A stretch of 64,000 bases of DNA, from NCBI GenBank assembly GCA_010645155.1, contig JAAGOF010000250.1, forward strand, positions 484,747-548,746, written 5' to 3'. The notes beneath the pieces were generated by a model. The model saw nothing but the letters and a program-made list of their open reading frames with translations, had not been told where the DNA came from and searched no databases. The number at the start of each line of letters is the position of its first letter. The stretch's first letter is position 1. The translations under genes and the position numbers were made by a program. This stretch comes from Tigriopus japonicus. Lineage: Eukaryota; Arthropoda; Copepoda; Harpacticoida; Harpacticidae. Shown here in pieces: positions 21,818 to 32,472 of this stretch.

Positions 21818-23411
21818 CTAAACACAAAAGGAACAGGTAGGGGAATTGGCCGGAATCTCCGAACTACCATAAGGCAGTGAGTGAACTCCGCAAGATAAAA
21901 CATAACGCTTATCATCGTAACTGGAAAAAGCCAATTTGTTGCTGCGAACAATGTGCATTAAATGGTTTTTACTTTGAATGGAAAATTGCTGAACGGAGAT
22001 GGAAGAGATTGTTTCTAAACATTTTTCGAAATGGGTTAGGGGAATCTTATTTTTGAAAGTTCTAGCCACACCCTTACACTTCACGGTGTCCTTGGAACCT
22101 TCCGTCTCAAAAGCATAACATTTCGAGCGTAGTCCAATGAATCTTGTCACCAATTTGGACCCAGTTTCAGATTTGAAGTAGCCCAAACGAGATTTATTTG
22201 CCAAAGAAGCCAGAGGATGAGCGGGATCAAAATTAGAAGTGTCGAGAATGGGTAAAAGTCTTTGAAATGGATTACTCAAATAAGGGGTGGAGATGAACAA
22301 ACTGTCCGTGTCACTCATCAATACCTCAGCCTTTCCGTCAAAGGCCGGCAAAATGTGCTCGTAATACGATCTATACATAAATTCTTTGGACAAGTCCAAA
22401 ATCGAAAAGCCCACTAGGTAGGCCTGTTTGGCCTTAGTCACAGGAGACTTTAGGAAAGCGGCTACTAAATCAGGGGATATGATCAAGAAATTCATAAACC
22501 TCGGATTTGTGGCTTGTTTCATCATATATTCTTTACTGTGGGCAAACTTGACTCTTACATGCTTGCTCGTATTTTCTATAAATTTGCCGTAAATGCAATT
22601 GGCCATTAACTTGAAAAGTCGCTTTTTAAAATCCGTGGTTGCACTTTGTCTCATTTCAGTGCAATAATCAATGTATTGTTTCAAAAATTTGGATTGGCGA
22701 AAACGAATGACTCTATGAGTTTGCTTAAGTTGCATTCCCAATTTTAAATACAACTTTAGAGTAGAGTAATGTACCACATATTTTTGTCTATCATAAAAAG
22801 TGGCCGATAGTTTGCTCGATTTCGTTGGTTTCATGTCCAATTTTTCCTGACATTGTAACTGATAGGGCGAAAGCATGTTTTGAGAAACGGTTACTTTTTC
22901 CGGAGCCAGAGGGAAACTACGATGCACTGCATGTAAGCTGGATGGATACTTCAAGTCTACTTCAAAAATATAGCCATATTCATCCTCACGACTAAGTTGA
23001 TTAATGTCCAGATCCTTGATTTCACTTTCGCTCAAGAATGAATACTCACCAATGGGCAATGGCTGACACTGGGCCCACCCATACAGATTGTTGGCATCAA
23101 TGTACAACAAGGCTTTTCGACGAGCCGGAGTCATGATCAATCGACCATCCGAAGCCAATGTTTTTTTGGCTGCCACAAAGTTGCTCTCCATGCGTTTACT
23201 GACAAAAGAAAAGCCCCCTCGAATATTATTAGCCATCATTAAAAACAAATCAGGATCTCGAATGAAATCTATTTCAATCTTGGTAAGCTTGAGCATGCAA
23301 TCATAGGCAAAGCCTGGCAAAGATATGTATTGACACGGATCAAGGTGAAACTTGTCATACATCGTTTCCCGAAATTGAATAAAGACATCAGCCAAAAGCG
23401 CCGTATCAAGC
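21818..23411 (-). pseudogene. polB: 5'-truncated protein-primed DNA polymerase B, left copy
   Basis: About 530 codons of a DNA_pol_B_2-type polymerase with an intact 3' end. It covers the end of the exonuclease domain (DTALLADVFIQFR, then LDPCQYISLPGF) and the whole polymerase core: motif A YIDANNLYGWA, motif B KLMANCIYGK and motif C MSDTDSLF with both catalytic Asp. The N-terminal exonuclease motifs I and II and any terminal-protein part are missing, because the sequence switches at 23411/23412 into the mirror arm. The open frame continues to 23623, but its first 71 codons are antisense read-through of the other arm and are not polymerase. Only this copy includes the spacer-coded exonuclease part. 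AATAAA is at 21777-21772. Confidence 0.85.
23300..23411. other. 112-bp unique spacer at the palindrome centre
   Basis: This is the only non-duplicated part of the element. It encodes, on the minus strand, the DTALLADVF...GFAYDC segment of the polymerase. The arm boundary falls at GAGCATGCA on the left and TGCATGCTC on the right. The self-complementary TGCATGC text there could have primed a fold-back. Confidence 0.8.
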
Positions 23412-24893
23412 TGCATGCTCAAGCTTACCAAGATTGAAATAGATTTCATTCGAGATCCTGATTTGTTTTTAATGATGGCTAATAATATTCGAGGGGGCTT
23501 TTCTTTTGTCAGTAAACGCATGGAGAGCAACTTTGTGGCAGCCAAAAAAACATTGGCTTCGGATGGTCGATTGATCATGACTCCGGCTCGTCGAAAAGCC
23601 TTGTTGTACATTGATGCCAACAATCTGTATGGGTGGGCCCAGTGTCAGCCATTGCCCATTGGTGAGTATTCATTCTTGAGCGAAAGTGAAATCAAGGATC
23701 TGGACATTAATCAACTTAGTCGTGAGGATGAATATGGCTATATTTTTGAAGTAGACTTGAAGTATCCATCCAGCTTACATGCAGTGCATCGTAGTTTCCC
23801 TCTGGCTCCGGAAAAAGTAACCGTTTCTCAAAACATGCTTTCGCCCTATCAGTTACAATGTCAGGAAAAATTGGACATGAAACCAACGAAATCGAGCAAA
23901 CTATCGGCCACTTTTTATGATAGACAAAAATATGTGGTACATTACTCTACTCTAAAGTTGTATTTAAAATTGGGAATGCAACTTAAGCAAACTCATAGAG
24001 TCATTCGTTTTCGCCAATCCAAATTTTTGAAACAATACATTGATTATTGCACTGAAATGAGACAAAGTGCAACCACGGATTTTAAAAAGCGACTTTTCAA
24101 GTTAATGGCCAATTGCATTTACGGCAAATTTATAGAAAATACGAGCAAGCATGTAAGAGTCAAGTTTGCCCACAGTAAAGAATATATGATGAAACAAGCC
24201 ACAAATCCGAGGTTTATGAATTTCTTGATCATATCCCCTGATTTAGTAGCCGCTTTCCTAAAGTCTCCTGTGACTAAGGCCAAACAGGCCTACCTAGTGG
24301 GCTTTTCGATTTTGGACTTGTCCAAAGAATTTATGTATAGATCGTATTACGAGCACATTTTGCCGGCCTTTGACGGAAAGGCTGAGGTATTGATGAGTGA
24401 CACGGACAGTTTGTTCATCTCCACCCCTTATTTGAGTAATCCATTTCAAAGACTTTTACCCATTCTCGACACTTCTAATTTTGATCCCGCTCATCCTCTG
24501 GCTTCTTTGGCAAATAAATCTCGTTTGGGCTACTTCAAATCTGAAACTGGGTCCAAATTGGTGACAAGATTCATTGGACTACGCTCGAAATGTTATGCTT
24601 TTGAGACGGAAGGTTCCAAGGACACCGTGAAGTGTAAGGGTGTGGCTAGAACTTTCAAAAATAAGATTCCCCTAACCCATTTCGAAAAATGTTTAGAAAC
24701 AATCTCTTCCATCTCCGTTCAGCAATTTTCCATTCAAAGTAAAAACCATTTAATGCACATTGTTCGCAGCAACAAATTGGCTTTTTCCAGTTACGATGAT
24801 AAGCGTTATGTTTTATCTTGCGGAGTTCACTCACTGCCTTATGGTAGTTCGGAGATTCCGGCCAATTCCCCTACCTGTTCCTTTTGTGTTTAG
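23412..24893 (+). pseudogene. polB: 5'-truncated protein-primed DNA polymerase B, right copy
   Basis: Mirror copy of the left polymerase fragment. It starts exactly at the arm boundary, with the first Met at 23415, and gives 492 codons to the stop at 24893. Motif A (Asp 67), motif B (Lys 229 to Lys 238) and motif C (Asp 329 and Asp 331) are intact. It is shorter than the left copy by the 112-bp spacer, so it lacks the last exonuclease block. No substitutions or stops were seen, which points to a very recent duplication. Confidence 0.85.
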
Positions 24894-24956
24894 TTGTTCC
24901 CTAACCTTATGTATGATTTTTTATGCTTGAATGAATAAAAACGCATGTTGGTATCT

Positions 24957-25271
24957 TCATGTTGAGAGTTTTCCTTTATTTATGAGTTGGTCTGTGGTAT
25001 TAAAATGGTCTTGGAGAAAGGAGATCAAGTTGTCAACATAACTATTGGACATTGTTGTTGCTCTTACAAGAAATATAATAATGTTAGACATAATCAAACA
25101 GGTTAGGACCATCATAGTAAAGCACTTATATTTCAATAGTAGCGCTTTAATCCCTCGGGATTCTTCGTTCGCTATCATTTTTGCTTCTTCGGGCGTGAAT
25201 TGAGCAATTTCTTGCAGTCCCATTTTTTCGTATTTAAAAAACAAACTCGTTAGAGTTTTTGTCTCTTTCAT
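24957..25271 (-). CDS. 104-aa single-pass membrane protein, right copy
   Basis: Identical in sequence and relative position to the copy at 21440-21754, in the mirror arm, and convergent with the right polymerase fragment. See that entry for the domain description. Confidence 0.6.
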   Translation of the reverse strand: MKETKTLTSLFFKYEKMGLQEIAQFTPEEAKMIANEESRGIKALLLKYKCFTMMVLTCLIMSNIIIFLVRATTMSNSYVDNLISFLQDHFNTTDQLINKGKLST

Positions 25272-25335
25272 TTCTTATGTAACCAATCTCTTGGTCAAAA
25301 CCTTCTTTCTGGTAATCCTAACTTGTTAAAACACT

Positions 25336-25794
25336 GATTTGCTAATCATTTTTTAATTGGCTTCAACTTTCAATGATATGAAGTTAAACAAATGTTGTCC
25401 ACCACTTCTTTTGAGGTTTCTTTGTTCATTCACCTCTTGTTGCGCACCTGCTCTTTTCCACAGGTTGCGTTAACCATCAACGCACTTTCCGTATCCCAAC
25501 TACTCATTTGTTAATCATTTTTTAATTGACTTTATTTTTCAATGACAGGCAATTAAAAACATTGTCTGCCACTTCCTTTGAGGTTCCTTTGTTCATTCAC
25601 GTTTGTTTCGTACCCGCTTCTTTTTCCACATGATGATGAGTCATCCCTGGGAAATTATTACGTCATCTCATTACATTTTAAATGATTAATGTATTTGAGT
25701 CATTATTTTTTTAATTGTACGTATTTTGAGCTGTGCAATTTAAACTATTGTTTTCCTTTGAGGTTCAAATTTGTTGTCCACCTGCTTTTTTCCA
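25336..25794 (-). repeat. three ~167-bp degenerate subterminal repeats, right arm
   Basis: Mirror image of the repeats at 20917-21375, at the exact mirror coordinates. Confidence 0.6.
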
Positions 25795-25877
25795 AAATCA
25801 GGCCATTACATCCGGGCCGGAAATTAGGGGTTATGCATGATTGCACCTGCGAAAATCGAGTGAATCTATATACTACT

Positions 25878-25883
25878 TGTATA
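25878..25883. repeat. right target-site duplication TGTATA
   Basis: Direct repeat of 20828-20833, immediately after the ACTACT terminus. Confidence 0.8.
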
Positions 25884-26275
25884 TTTTAACAAGAGCATTA
25901 GTATAATTGGCCAAAGTGTAGGCAATCTGGCTCACTTCTGTTTGATTTGGCTTCCCCAAACAAAAGCTTCTTTTTCATACCACTTCTGATTTTGGCGCTG
26001 TACCCGCAAAAATCAATGGTACAACAACGACATCTATGAATGTCGAGATAGTTAGGGGGCATAGGTATTCAGTTTAGAAATCCCATGAACAAATTTTGAC
26101 TCAAACATATTGATCTGCGTTGGGGATGTCGGAGTGTTTACTCATACGGTCTCATACCATTGTTTAGGGCTTGTTTTAGAATAAGGCTTATTAATATTTA
26201 CAGATCGAAAAAGTAGTATTCGATTGGGGCAAAGTAGAATGACTTCGCAATTTCCCCAAGCGAATTTGGTTAACA
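25884..26275. other. intergenic between two mobile elements
   Basis: 392 bp of AT-rich DNA. No gene or recognisable repeat. Confidence 0.4.
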
Positions 26276-26283
26276 GTTATGAT

Positions 26284-27257
26284 TAGGGACAGGAAGTTTA
26301 GACGAATAAAACTGTCAAAATAGACGAAAAAAGACGAATAAAAGTACCTGATTAGACGAATAAAGACGAATAAAATTGCCCGATTAGACGAAAAAAGACG
26401 AATAAAAGGCTACATTAGACGAAAAAAGACGAAAAAAACTAACTTACACGACAAAAAAAAACTAATGAATTGCCGGTCACGAGGATAAAAAGAGGATTAA
26501 AACTGCTGCCCATGAAGTAGACCTAATGTGTGGCCCAATAGAGGACATTAAACCAAGCTTGAAAAATTCACCAATAGATGGGAAGGTTGGGCCAGTAAAG
26601 AGAAAAGACTGGATCTCTAGAAAAGACTTGTGAGCTTAGTGCTTAGTACTTGGCCACTCTTTCACGTCGTCTATTGGCAAATTTTTCAAGCTTGGTTTAA
26701 AATCCTCTATTGAGGGGAACAGCTACCCCCTTGTGCAAAACGGCAAAATCTATAAAATTAACTAACGGAAAAGTGCCAAATGATCAAGAAATGGTCAATG
26801 GTCAACCGTCCTTATTTCAACATTTTCAATAGAGTAATATTTAGCAGCAGGTTTGCTGACACATTAGTTGTTTGCATAGTCAGATAGCCTTTCATTCCAA
26901 TAGTGGTGACCTTTTCTTTCTGCGTCTGTCAGGAAACTCTACAAGTTAAAATACAAGTGTGGATCATATTTTGCTCGTGCAATAACGCAACTGAAAATCA
27001 AACTATTACTTTGGCCCAAGTTTTGGAGTTGAACTTTTTAAAAGAGTGTCTATTTGCTTTAAAATTTGAGAAAAAAAACCAAAAAATCAACTAACTAATT
27101 AGACGAAAAAAGTTGAGTGTAATTGCCGGATTAGACGAAAAAAGACGAATAAAATCCAAATTAGACGAATAAATTTATCGCGACGAATAAGAGTAAAAAA
27201 GACGAATAAAGACGAAAAAAGACGAATAAGTTTATTCGTCTAAAGTTCCTGTCCCTA
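26284..27257. mobile_element. hAT-type element with dense GACGAATAAA repeats
   Basis: The ends are TAGGGACAGGAAGTTTAG and the inverse (one mismatch) at 27257. The 8-bp duplication GTTATGAT flanks it perfectly (26276-26283 and 27258-27265). Subterminal zones at 26300-26450 and 27095-27235 are packed with GACGAATAAA and GACGAAAAAA units, running in the same orientation at both ends. The middle holds an inverted repeat of about 45 bp (near 26537-26580 and 26668-26715, around CCAAGCTTGAAAAATT). No transposase is present. The repeated motif is a likely transposase-binding site. Confidence 0.85.
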
Positions 27258-27265
27258 GTTATGAT

Positions 27266-28387
27266 TATTTTTAAATGTTTATTGCAACAATATATATCAT
27301 TGGACAATGTGTAAATGTTAATTCAAATGGAATTTTTGTTTTTTTCAACTTTGGTATAAAAAAACTGCAACTTAAAACAAAAAAGAGCAACTTTATCCGA
27401 GCCCTACTCATAATGTACGAGTACGATTTCGGCGAAATTTCAAGGATATTGTTCAACGATAACTGTATTTGCAATTCTAAAAAGGTGTTTTTTTTTTCAA
27501 GATGGAGGATTAATTTTAGATCCCATATGAACGGAGAATATTCTTGATGTTAAGTGTGGAACACCAATAGCTACTTTCTCAGAACATTTCGTTTATTGAG
27601 ATCCAACGGCAGATGTCCTCCTAAAATTAGTCTGTATGATTGCTGTACTATGTTGAGGTGTTGCCACAATTGTCCAAGTTCTGAGTATCACTTGTTGAAG
27701 CAAAGCAGTCATTAATATCTCATGTCAACGAGACCCACACGGAGACTACTACTTATGCTAAATGGAAACGACAGTTGGACTGTTCAAGTCAACAAAGCTT
27801 TTTCGGTTTGCATGTCACCGTTCGTTCAACCCTTTTCACGTTAATAACCTTCTGCCACATGTGTTCGTCTTCATTTACAGGGTGTCTAGGGGTCGCGAAA
27901 TCTGTTAATACTTTGTTTGAAGACTTAAATACAAATGTTGTACAAAATTTATCATTTAGAAAAATAGCCTTCTTGATTTCACTGCCAATTTTCATGGTCA
28001 ATGGTTAGGTTCTGACGATTTTTCACCTTCCCATTTTGATCTCTAATTCAATTATTCTCTCGTACTTCTGGAGAAGTCATGTAATCTACTTTATTTCCCT
28101 TTACGCAAACAAGGTAGACTAATATTCAAAAAGGTCATCGATTCCGACCACTTTTCAAAATGAAAGTTCCACTTGAAACTAAACAAATCCTGGTGATATA
28201 TCAATTGTAAGGAACAGTTCCACGCTTACGATATTTAGTTTTGCAACCGTACTGTTGATTTTAAGGATTGCAATAAAGGAACCCAAAATTTTATGTTTAA
28301 TATGGAAATATACCTCAGAATTTACAACACACGCCACATATAGGAGTCAGTTAAGTTTTCACGTTTCCACAAACCGAGTCATTTATA
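27266..28387. other. intergenic region
   Basis: No gene is supported. Short open frames here lack domains and codon structure. Confidence 0.4.
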
Positions 28388-28389
28388 TA

Positions 28390-28959
28390 CAGTGTGTCCA
28401 GGAATTGATGGTGCATCGTGCTTTTCCTTGCCATTCAGACCAAAAAGATGCTTTAAAATTGAAAAAAATATACTTAAAGGAAGTGTTTTGAAAATGCTTA
28501 TCCTATTGGAATCCGCAGTTTGAAATGCGTCTGGGAAGGACACTTCAATCATCATTCATCCCAAGGGGCATCTAAATCTTCTGATATCAATTCACATATA
28601 CAAGTAACAAATCATAACATTCACAAATAACAAATATCAAAAAGGAGGTAAGAGGAACAATCATAGAAGAGCCTTGATCTGAAATATGTTAAAAACTTGA
28701 AGGGCATAGGTGAAGTATGAGCATATTTTCAAACCTATATCAAAAACGCAAAGTGAGGCCGAGAAAAAAATGAACAGCACATGCCCTCATGCCCAGTCAA
28801 ATAAGTTGAAGAGCTTGATACACGAAGTTTTAGAAAGGGATCCAAGATATTTGCAACTGAACCATAATTATTTCTGCAAAAGTATATTTTTCTCTTACCT
28901 GTCTATAAGCCATTGAAAATCTATTTTTTCCGATGCACCATCAATTCTTGGACACCCTG
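28390..28959. mobile_element. mariner-type MITE
   Basis: The left end CAGTGTGTCCAGGAATTGAT and the right end, whose inverse is CAGGGTGTCCAAGAATTGAT, share about 30 bp. TA dinucleotides flank both sides. The termini and TA target are typical of Tc1/mariner. No transposase frame is present in the 570 bp. Confidence 0.75.
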
Positions 28960-28961
28960 TA

Positions 28962-29708
28962 TATTTTCAAATACGGTTATAGCCTCCATCTGGGGGGACG
29001 TGATCGACAGGATCCACGAATTATTCGAGCAATTTCGTTTTTAAAAATGCAACCTCAAACTTATTTAACACCCCGTCAACGAGATTGGATATTTCGGAAT
29101 GATCTGCGGAGGGCCAAGTTGATGATGACGCTTCTTTTCTGCGTCTTCTCAAGTTCAAAACTCATCATCGATAGATAGCACTGTTCAAATTATTTGCCGC
29201 TTCATTAAATTCCAGTCAAGCACCAGAATCCTCAAAAGGGATAGGGATACAAAATTCGAGTAGTGCATCCATCTTGCCGTCCATTTTCCCCCTTGCGTCC
29301 GACAGGAGCGGGCAAATTTTGGAAGGGACAACTCCAACTCTGGAGTGGCATTCTCGAAACTCGCCTACGATTTTCTCTAAACAGAAATACACGCTAGTCA
29401 AACAACTTCGGAACTCATTTGCTCCCTCGATAGAGTTGAAAATTGTCTGCGTGTTGTTTCCTTGGATGGCGGGTGAATCTCCCTAGCCGTGATGAGTAGA
29501 GTTGTCTCAAAGATGTTAAATGCGTTTATTGCACGCTTTCAATTCATTTTGCATTTTTTGTGGTAAAAGATATTTCGGATTCGTAACCGATACAAAGAAT
29601 GTCATTCGATGTAAAAAGGATCAGGCTATGGCTTAAAATAGTGTATTGATGAATTAAAGTTAAGAGTGATAAAATATCTGATCTATCAATGAATTTGAAT
29701 AGGCAGAT
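28962..29708. other. intergenic region
   Basis: No gene is supported. A plus-strand open frame near 28933-29178 begins inside the MITE end and shows no domain. Confidence 0.4.
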
Positions 29709-29946
29709 CTAGATAGTTCCTGAATAGGATTGGTCGGGAATGTTGGAAAGATATCTATCCAAATGGGTTTTGAATGATAAAACTGGGTCATTAGATGAAA
29801 ACATTCTTCTTAGTTCTGAAGGTAAAAAATTGTACAACTTTGGAGCACGATTAAGGACAAAGTTCTTTTGGAGAGTTTTTACCAACTTTGAGGTTTTTGC
29901 ACTGTTGTCGTCCTTCACGTCAACATTTTTTTGGATGCTGCAATAA
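29709..29946 (-). pseudogene. 3' end of a non-LTR retrotransposon ORF
   Basis: The minus-strand frame ends with NRAPKLYNFLPSELR, then SFKTHLDRYLSNIPDQ and a stop. This matches the usual C-terminal pattern after the reverse transcriptase of CR1/Jockey-like LINEs (P-x-L-(F/Y)-N-x-L-P, then F-K-x-x-L-D-x-(F/Y)-L). Nothing of the RT core lies upstream, so the copy is strongly 5'-truncated, as is usual for LINEs. Confidence 0.6.
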
Positions 29947-32472
29947 AATCAATTCATGTTGAAGAGTTATTATTGAAAGGCAATTCGCCAAAAACCTAAT
30001 GTGGCTGGCTGAATTGCAAATTTTAGGTCCGAGTTATTGGCCTTTCACTTGCTTGTTTCCAATTATTGTTGCAAAATGTTTGAGGTAGACTTGAAATTTG
30101 GTTCTGTTAAATTAACGGGCAAATTGCTCAAATTACAAGTCCGCCTCAGGAGGAAAAAATCCATCCATCTGATGGAAAGCAAAAACACATTTCATTTTTG
30201 AGATGACATTAGAGGAACAAATGTCAAAATATTTCTTTCCAAAATTTCTCTCCGAATTGAATTTGTTAAATAAAAAAACATTGAAGCGTCAAAGCTCTAC
30301 TATATTGTACATTATTTTTATAGCATATTTTTTCCAGTTTGCAAGACCAATATGTCCGTCTTTTTGGATTTTCTATAAAAAATGTTTCTTTTTGTTGCAT
30401 TTTTTCACACCACTAGCGATGAGAACATAGGTACTACTCGTGTAATGATGATCAAGTCAACGATGCTGTTGATGATAAGTTGGAGTAGCATTAATGTTGG
30501 TGTGGTAGTGGTGGTGGCTTTTTCTCGGGAAAAGAAAGAAGGACGCTTTCCATTGGACTGAGGGGGAAGCTACGTACTTCGAAGTCGAACGAATCCCACT
30601 GTCGCTTCGGGAGGTTGTTGCTCCCTTTTGTTTCAGTCGGTCTCTGGCATTCCCTGGGAAAACACGCGCATTCTATCTTCTCCACCCCAAGGTAAGTGAT
30701 CACTAGGGATTGTGTTGACAAACCCTCTTTTCGGGGATGTTGCTAGAAATGAAAGATTTTTTAACCTGGTGGTATTGTCAAATAAGTTGGAAAATAGATT
30801 TGAATCCACAAAAGAAAAAGGCCCTTGTAATTCTCGAGAAAGCTTTATTTACAACGGTTGAATCATCGATTAATATTTGTAAGTCTTTAATACGACAATT
30901 TGTGTGCGTTATGTGCGTTAAGGACATTTTAAAAGCAAAGTTCTACCCTGGAGAGCACCAACCATATTTTATCCAATAAAGGATACATCAACTTGTGTGA
31001 TTTTGCCCTTTTTGACATTACAAGCCTCGAATTGAAGATTCTGGATCCTAAAAGTGAAAATTAATCTTGATTGACGTACATAACTTTTATATTGAATAGG
31101 TTTTGATTGCGGCCAAAGACAAAAGTCTTCTTTGTACAAAATACAAACTTCATTTAAGAAATATTGAACGACAACAATCCGGAAGATCCGTGTCTGTATT
31201 AGGATTTTGCCCCATGCTTCAATTTGAACATTTCCTAAATGTTTTCACCAACCCTGTGTTTTAAATTGACTTTCCACCCAAGTAAATCCTAATCACCGAT
31301 GATAAAACGTCGCCTCTCGAAAAAAAGCCATGTTAAACGGTCTCTGAAAACGTAGCAAACGAACTCCACCCAGATTCATGAAGGGTTCACTCACTAGAAT
31401 TTTCTCAAGTGGAAACACTGTCTTGTAAGAGACAAGCACTTTTTTTAAATCTTGGTCTGACGACTTCCCTGGCTTTAAGATTTGCTCGTGGTGCCCGCTT
31501 TTTAATCAAGCCAAACCAATTCGTAGTCCAAAAAAGTTGATGCATGACTCCCCAAACCATAACAACCAACACCTGTCATGCCACCAACGGATATTCCTTT
31601 CCTTCCCCTTCTATGAACCTGAACCTCAACGAACATGCACTGCAGTCCCATACACTACTTCGACCATTCTTTATCATGAACCACTGCATTGTCGATGGAT
31701 AGGCTAACCAAGCGAAAGCGAGAGGAAACCATGGCGTCGCTCACAGGTCTTTCTTTTGGCTTGGCATTATAATGGTGGCTTAGCAGTTTAAAGGGAAATG
31801 GCTTAGTTCCTGTGCTTACATCAGCTTCTTTCAATGGGCCAGAAGAAGCCTCAAATCTTGGGAATACGTACGTACGTACGTACGCACAGTACACCCCAAC
31901 CAACCATGGATATATAATCATCTTGATGATATTATTGATGGTGTTCGACAAATTGGAGTCGGGTCGAATAAGGTCTTATGGTTGGAGGTAGTCTTTTCTG
32001 GATGCTTGCCATCCATCTAATAGTCATCCTAGTCTGCCTCTGGCTGCCTATTGAGATAGATTCACAACGGTTGTACTGCAAGCGAGCAAGCTCTTGGCAG
32101 CACTCAATTCAGATGGGGTTCATTAAGTAGAAAATTGAACCACACACAGGGGAGTGTTTAAATTCTCTTTTGAGTTTGCCACTCAATTGGAAATGCTATG
32201 CATCATTCTTCTTCTCAATTATGAATATTTACATTATTATTCTCGGTAACACGAGGGACGACATACTTTTTTGGGGTTTGATTTGATGAACTTCCAAAAC
32301 CATCTCGAAGACCCGAGATTTCCGTTTTATCGTAGTTCGAGTGTCAGCCAATTACCGTTGGCGTGTTCTTCAAATGCATTAACCGAGTAATTTTCTCCAT
32401 CTTCGTTCAATGTGAGAATCAAGTTAAGATGATCAAAGTTTTATTATGCTTTTCTTCTAGCTTCGTCTCGCC
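29947..32472. other. intergenic region upstream of caveolin
   Basis: About 2.5 kb without a supported gene. It contains a TACG microsatellite at 31865-31884. The last 20 bp before the caveolin ATG (CTTTTCTTCTAG) look like an intron acceptor, so a 5'-UTR exon probably lies somewhere here. Confidence 0.4.
31865..31884. repeat. TACG microsatellite
   Basis: Five tandem copies of TACG. Confidence 0.9.

Larger units (their letters stand above)
20834..25877. mobile_element. palindromic Polinton/Maverick-like element
   Basis: The element has inverted arms of 2466 bp (20834-23299 and 23412-25877) around a 112-bp unique spacer (23300-23411). Landmark coordinates in the two arms always sum to 46,711, so there is no indel between arms, and no mismatch was seen by eye. 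Ends are AGTAGTATATAG...CTATATACTACT, flanked by TGTATA on both sides. Each arm carries, from the tip inward, about 600 bp of non-coding repeats, a 104-aa membrane protein gene pointing inward, and the 3' part of a type B DNA polymerase gene pointing outward. No integrase, ATPase, protease or capsid gene is present, so it is non-autonomous. It is equivalent to two copies of one end of a full-length parent joined in mirror image. Known family facts: Polintons use protein-primed PolB and an RVE integrase. The snap-back origin is inference. Confidence 0.87.

Noticed and set aside
23088..23306. 72-codon plus-strand frame MLASMYNKAF...
   Set aside because: Antisense of the polymerase coding strand in the left arm. 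The same text begins the chimeric minus-strand frame.
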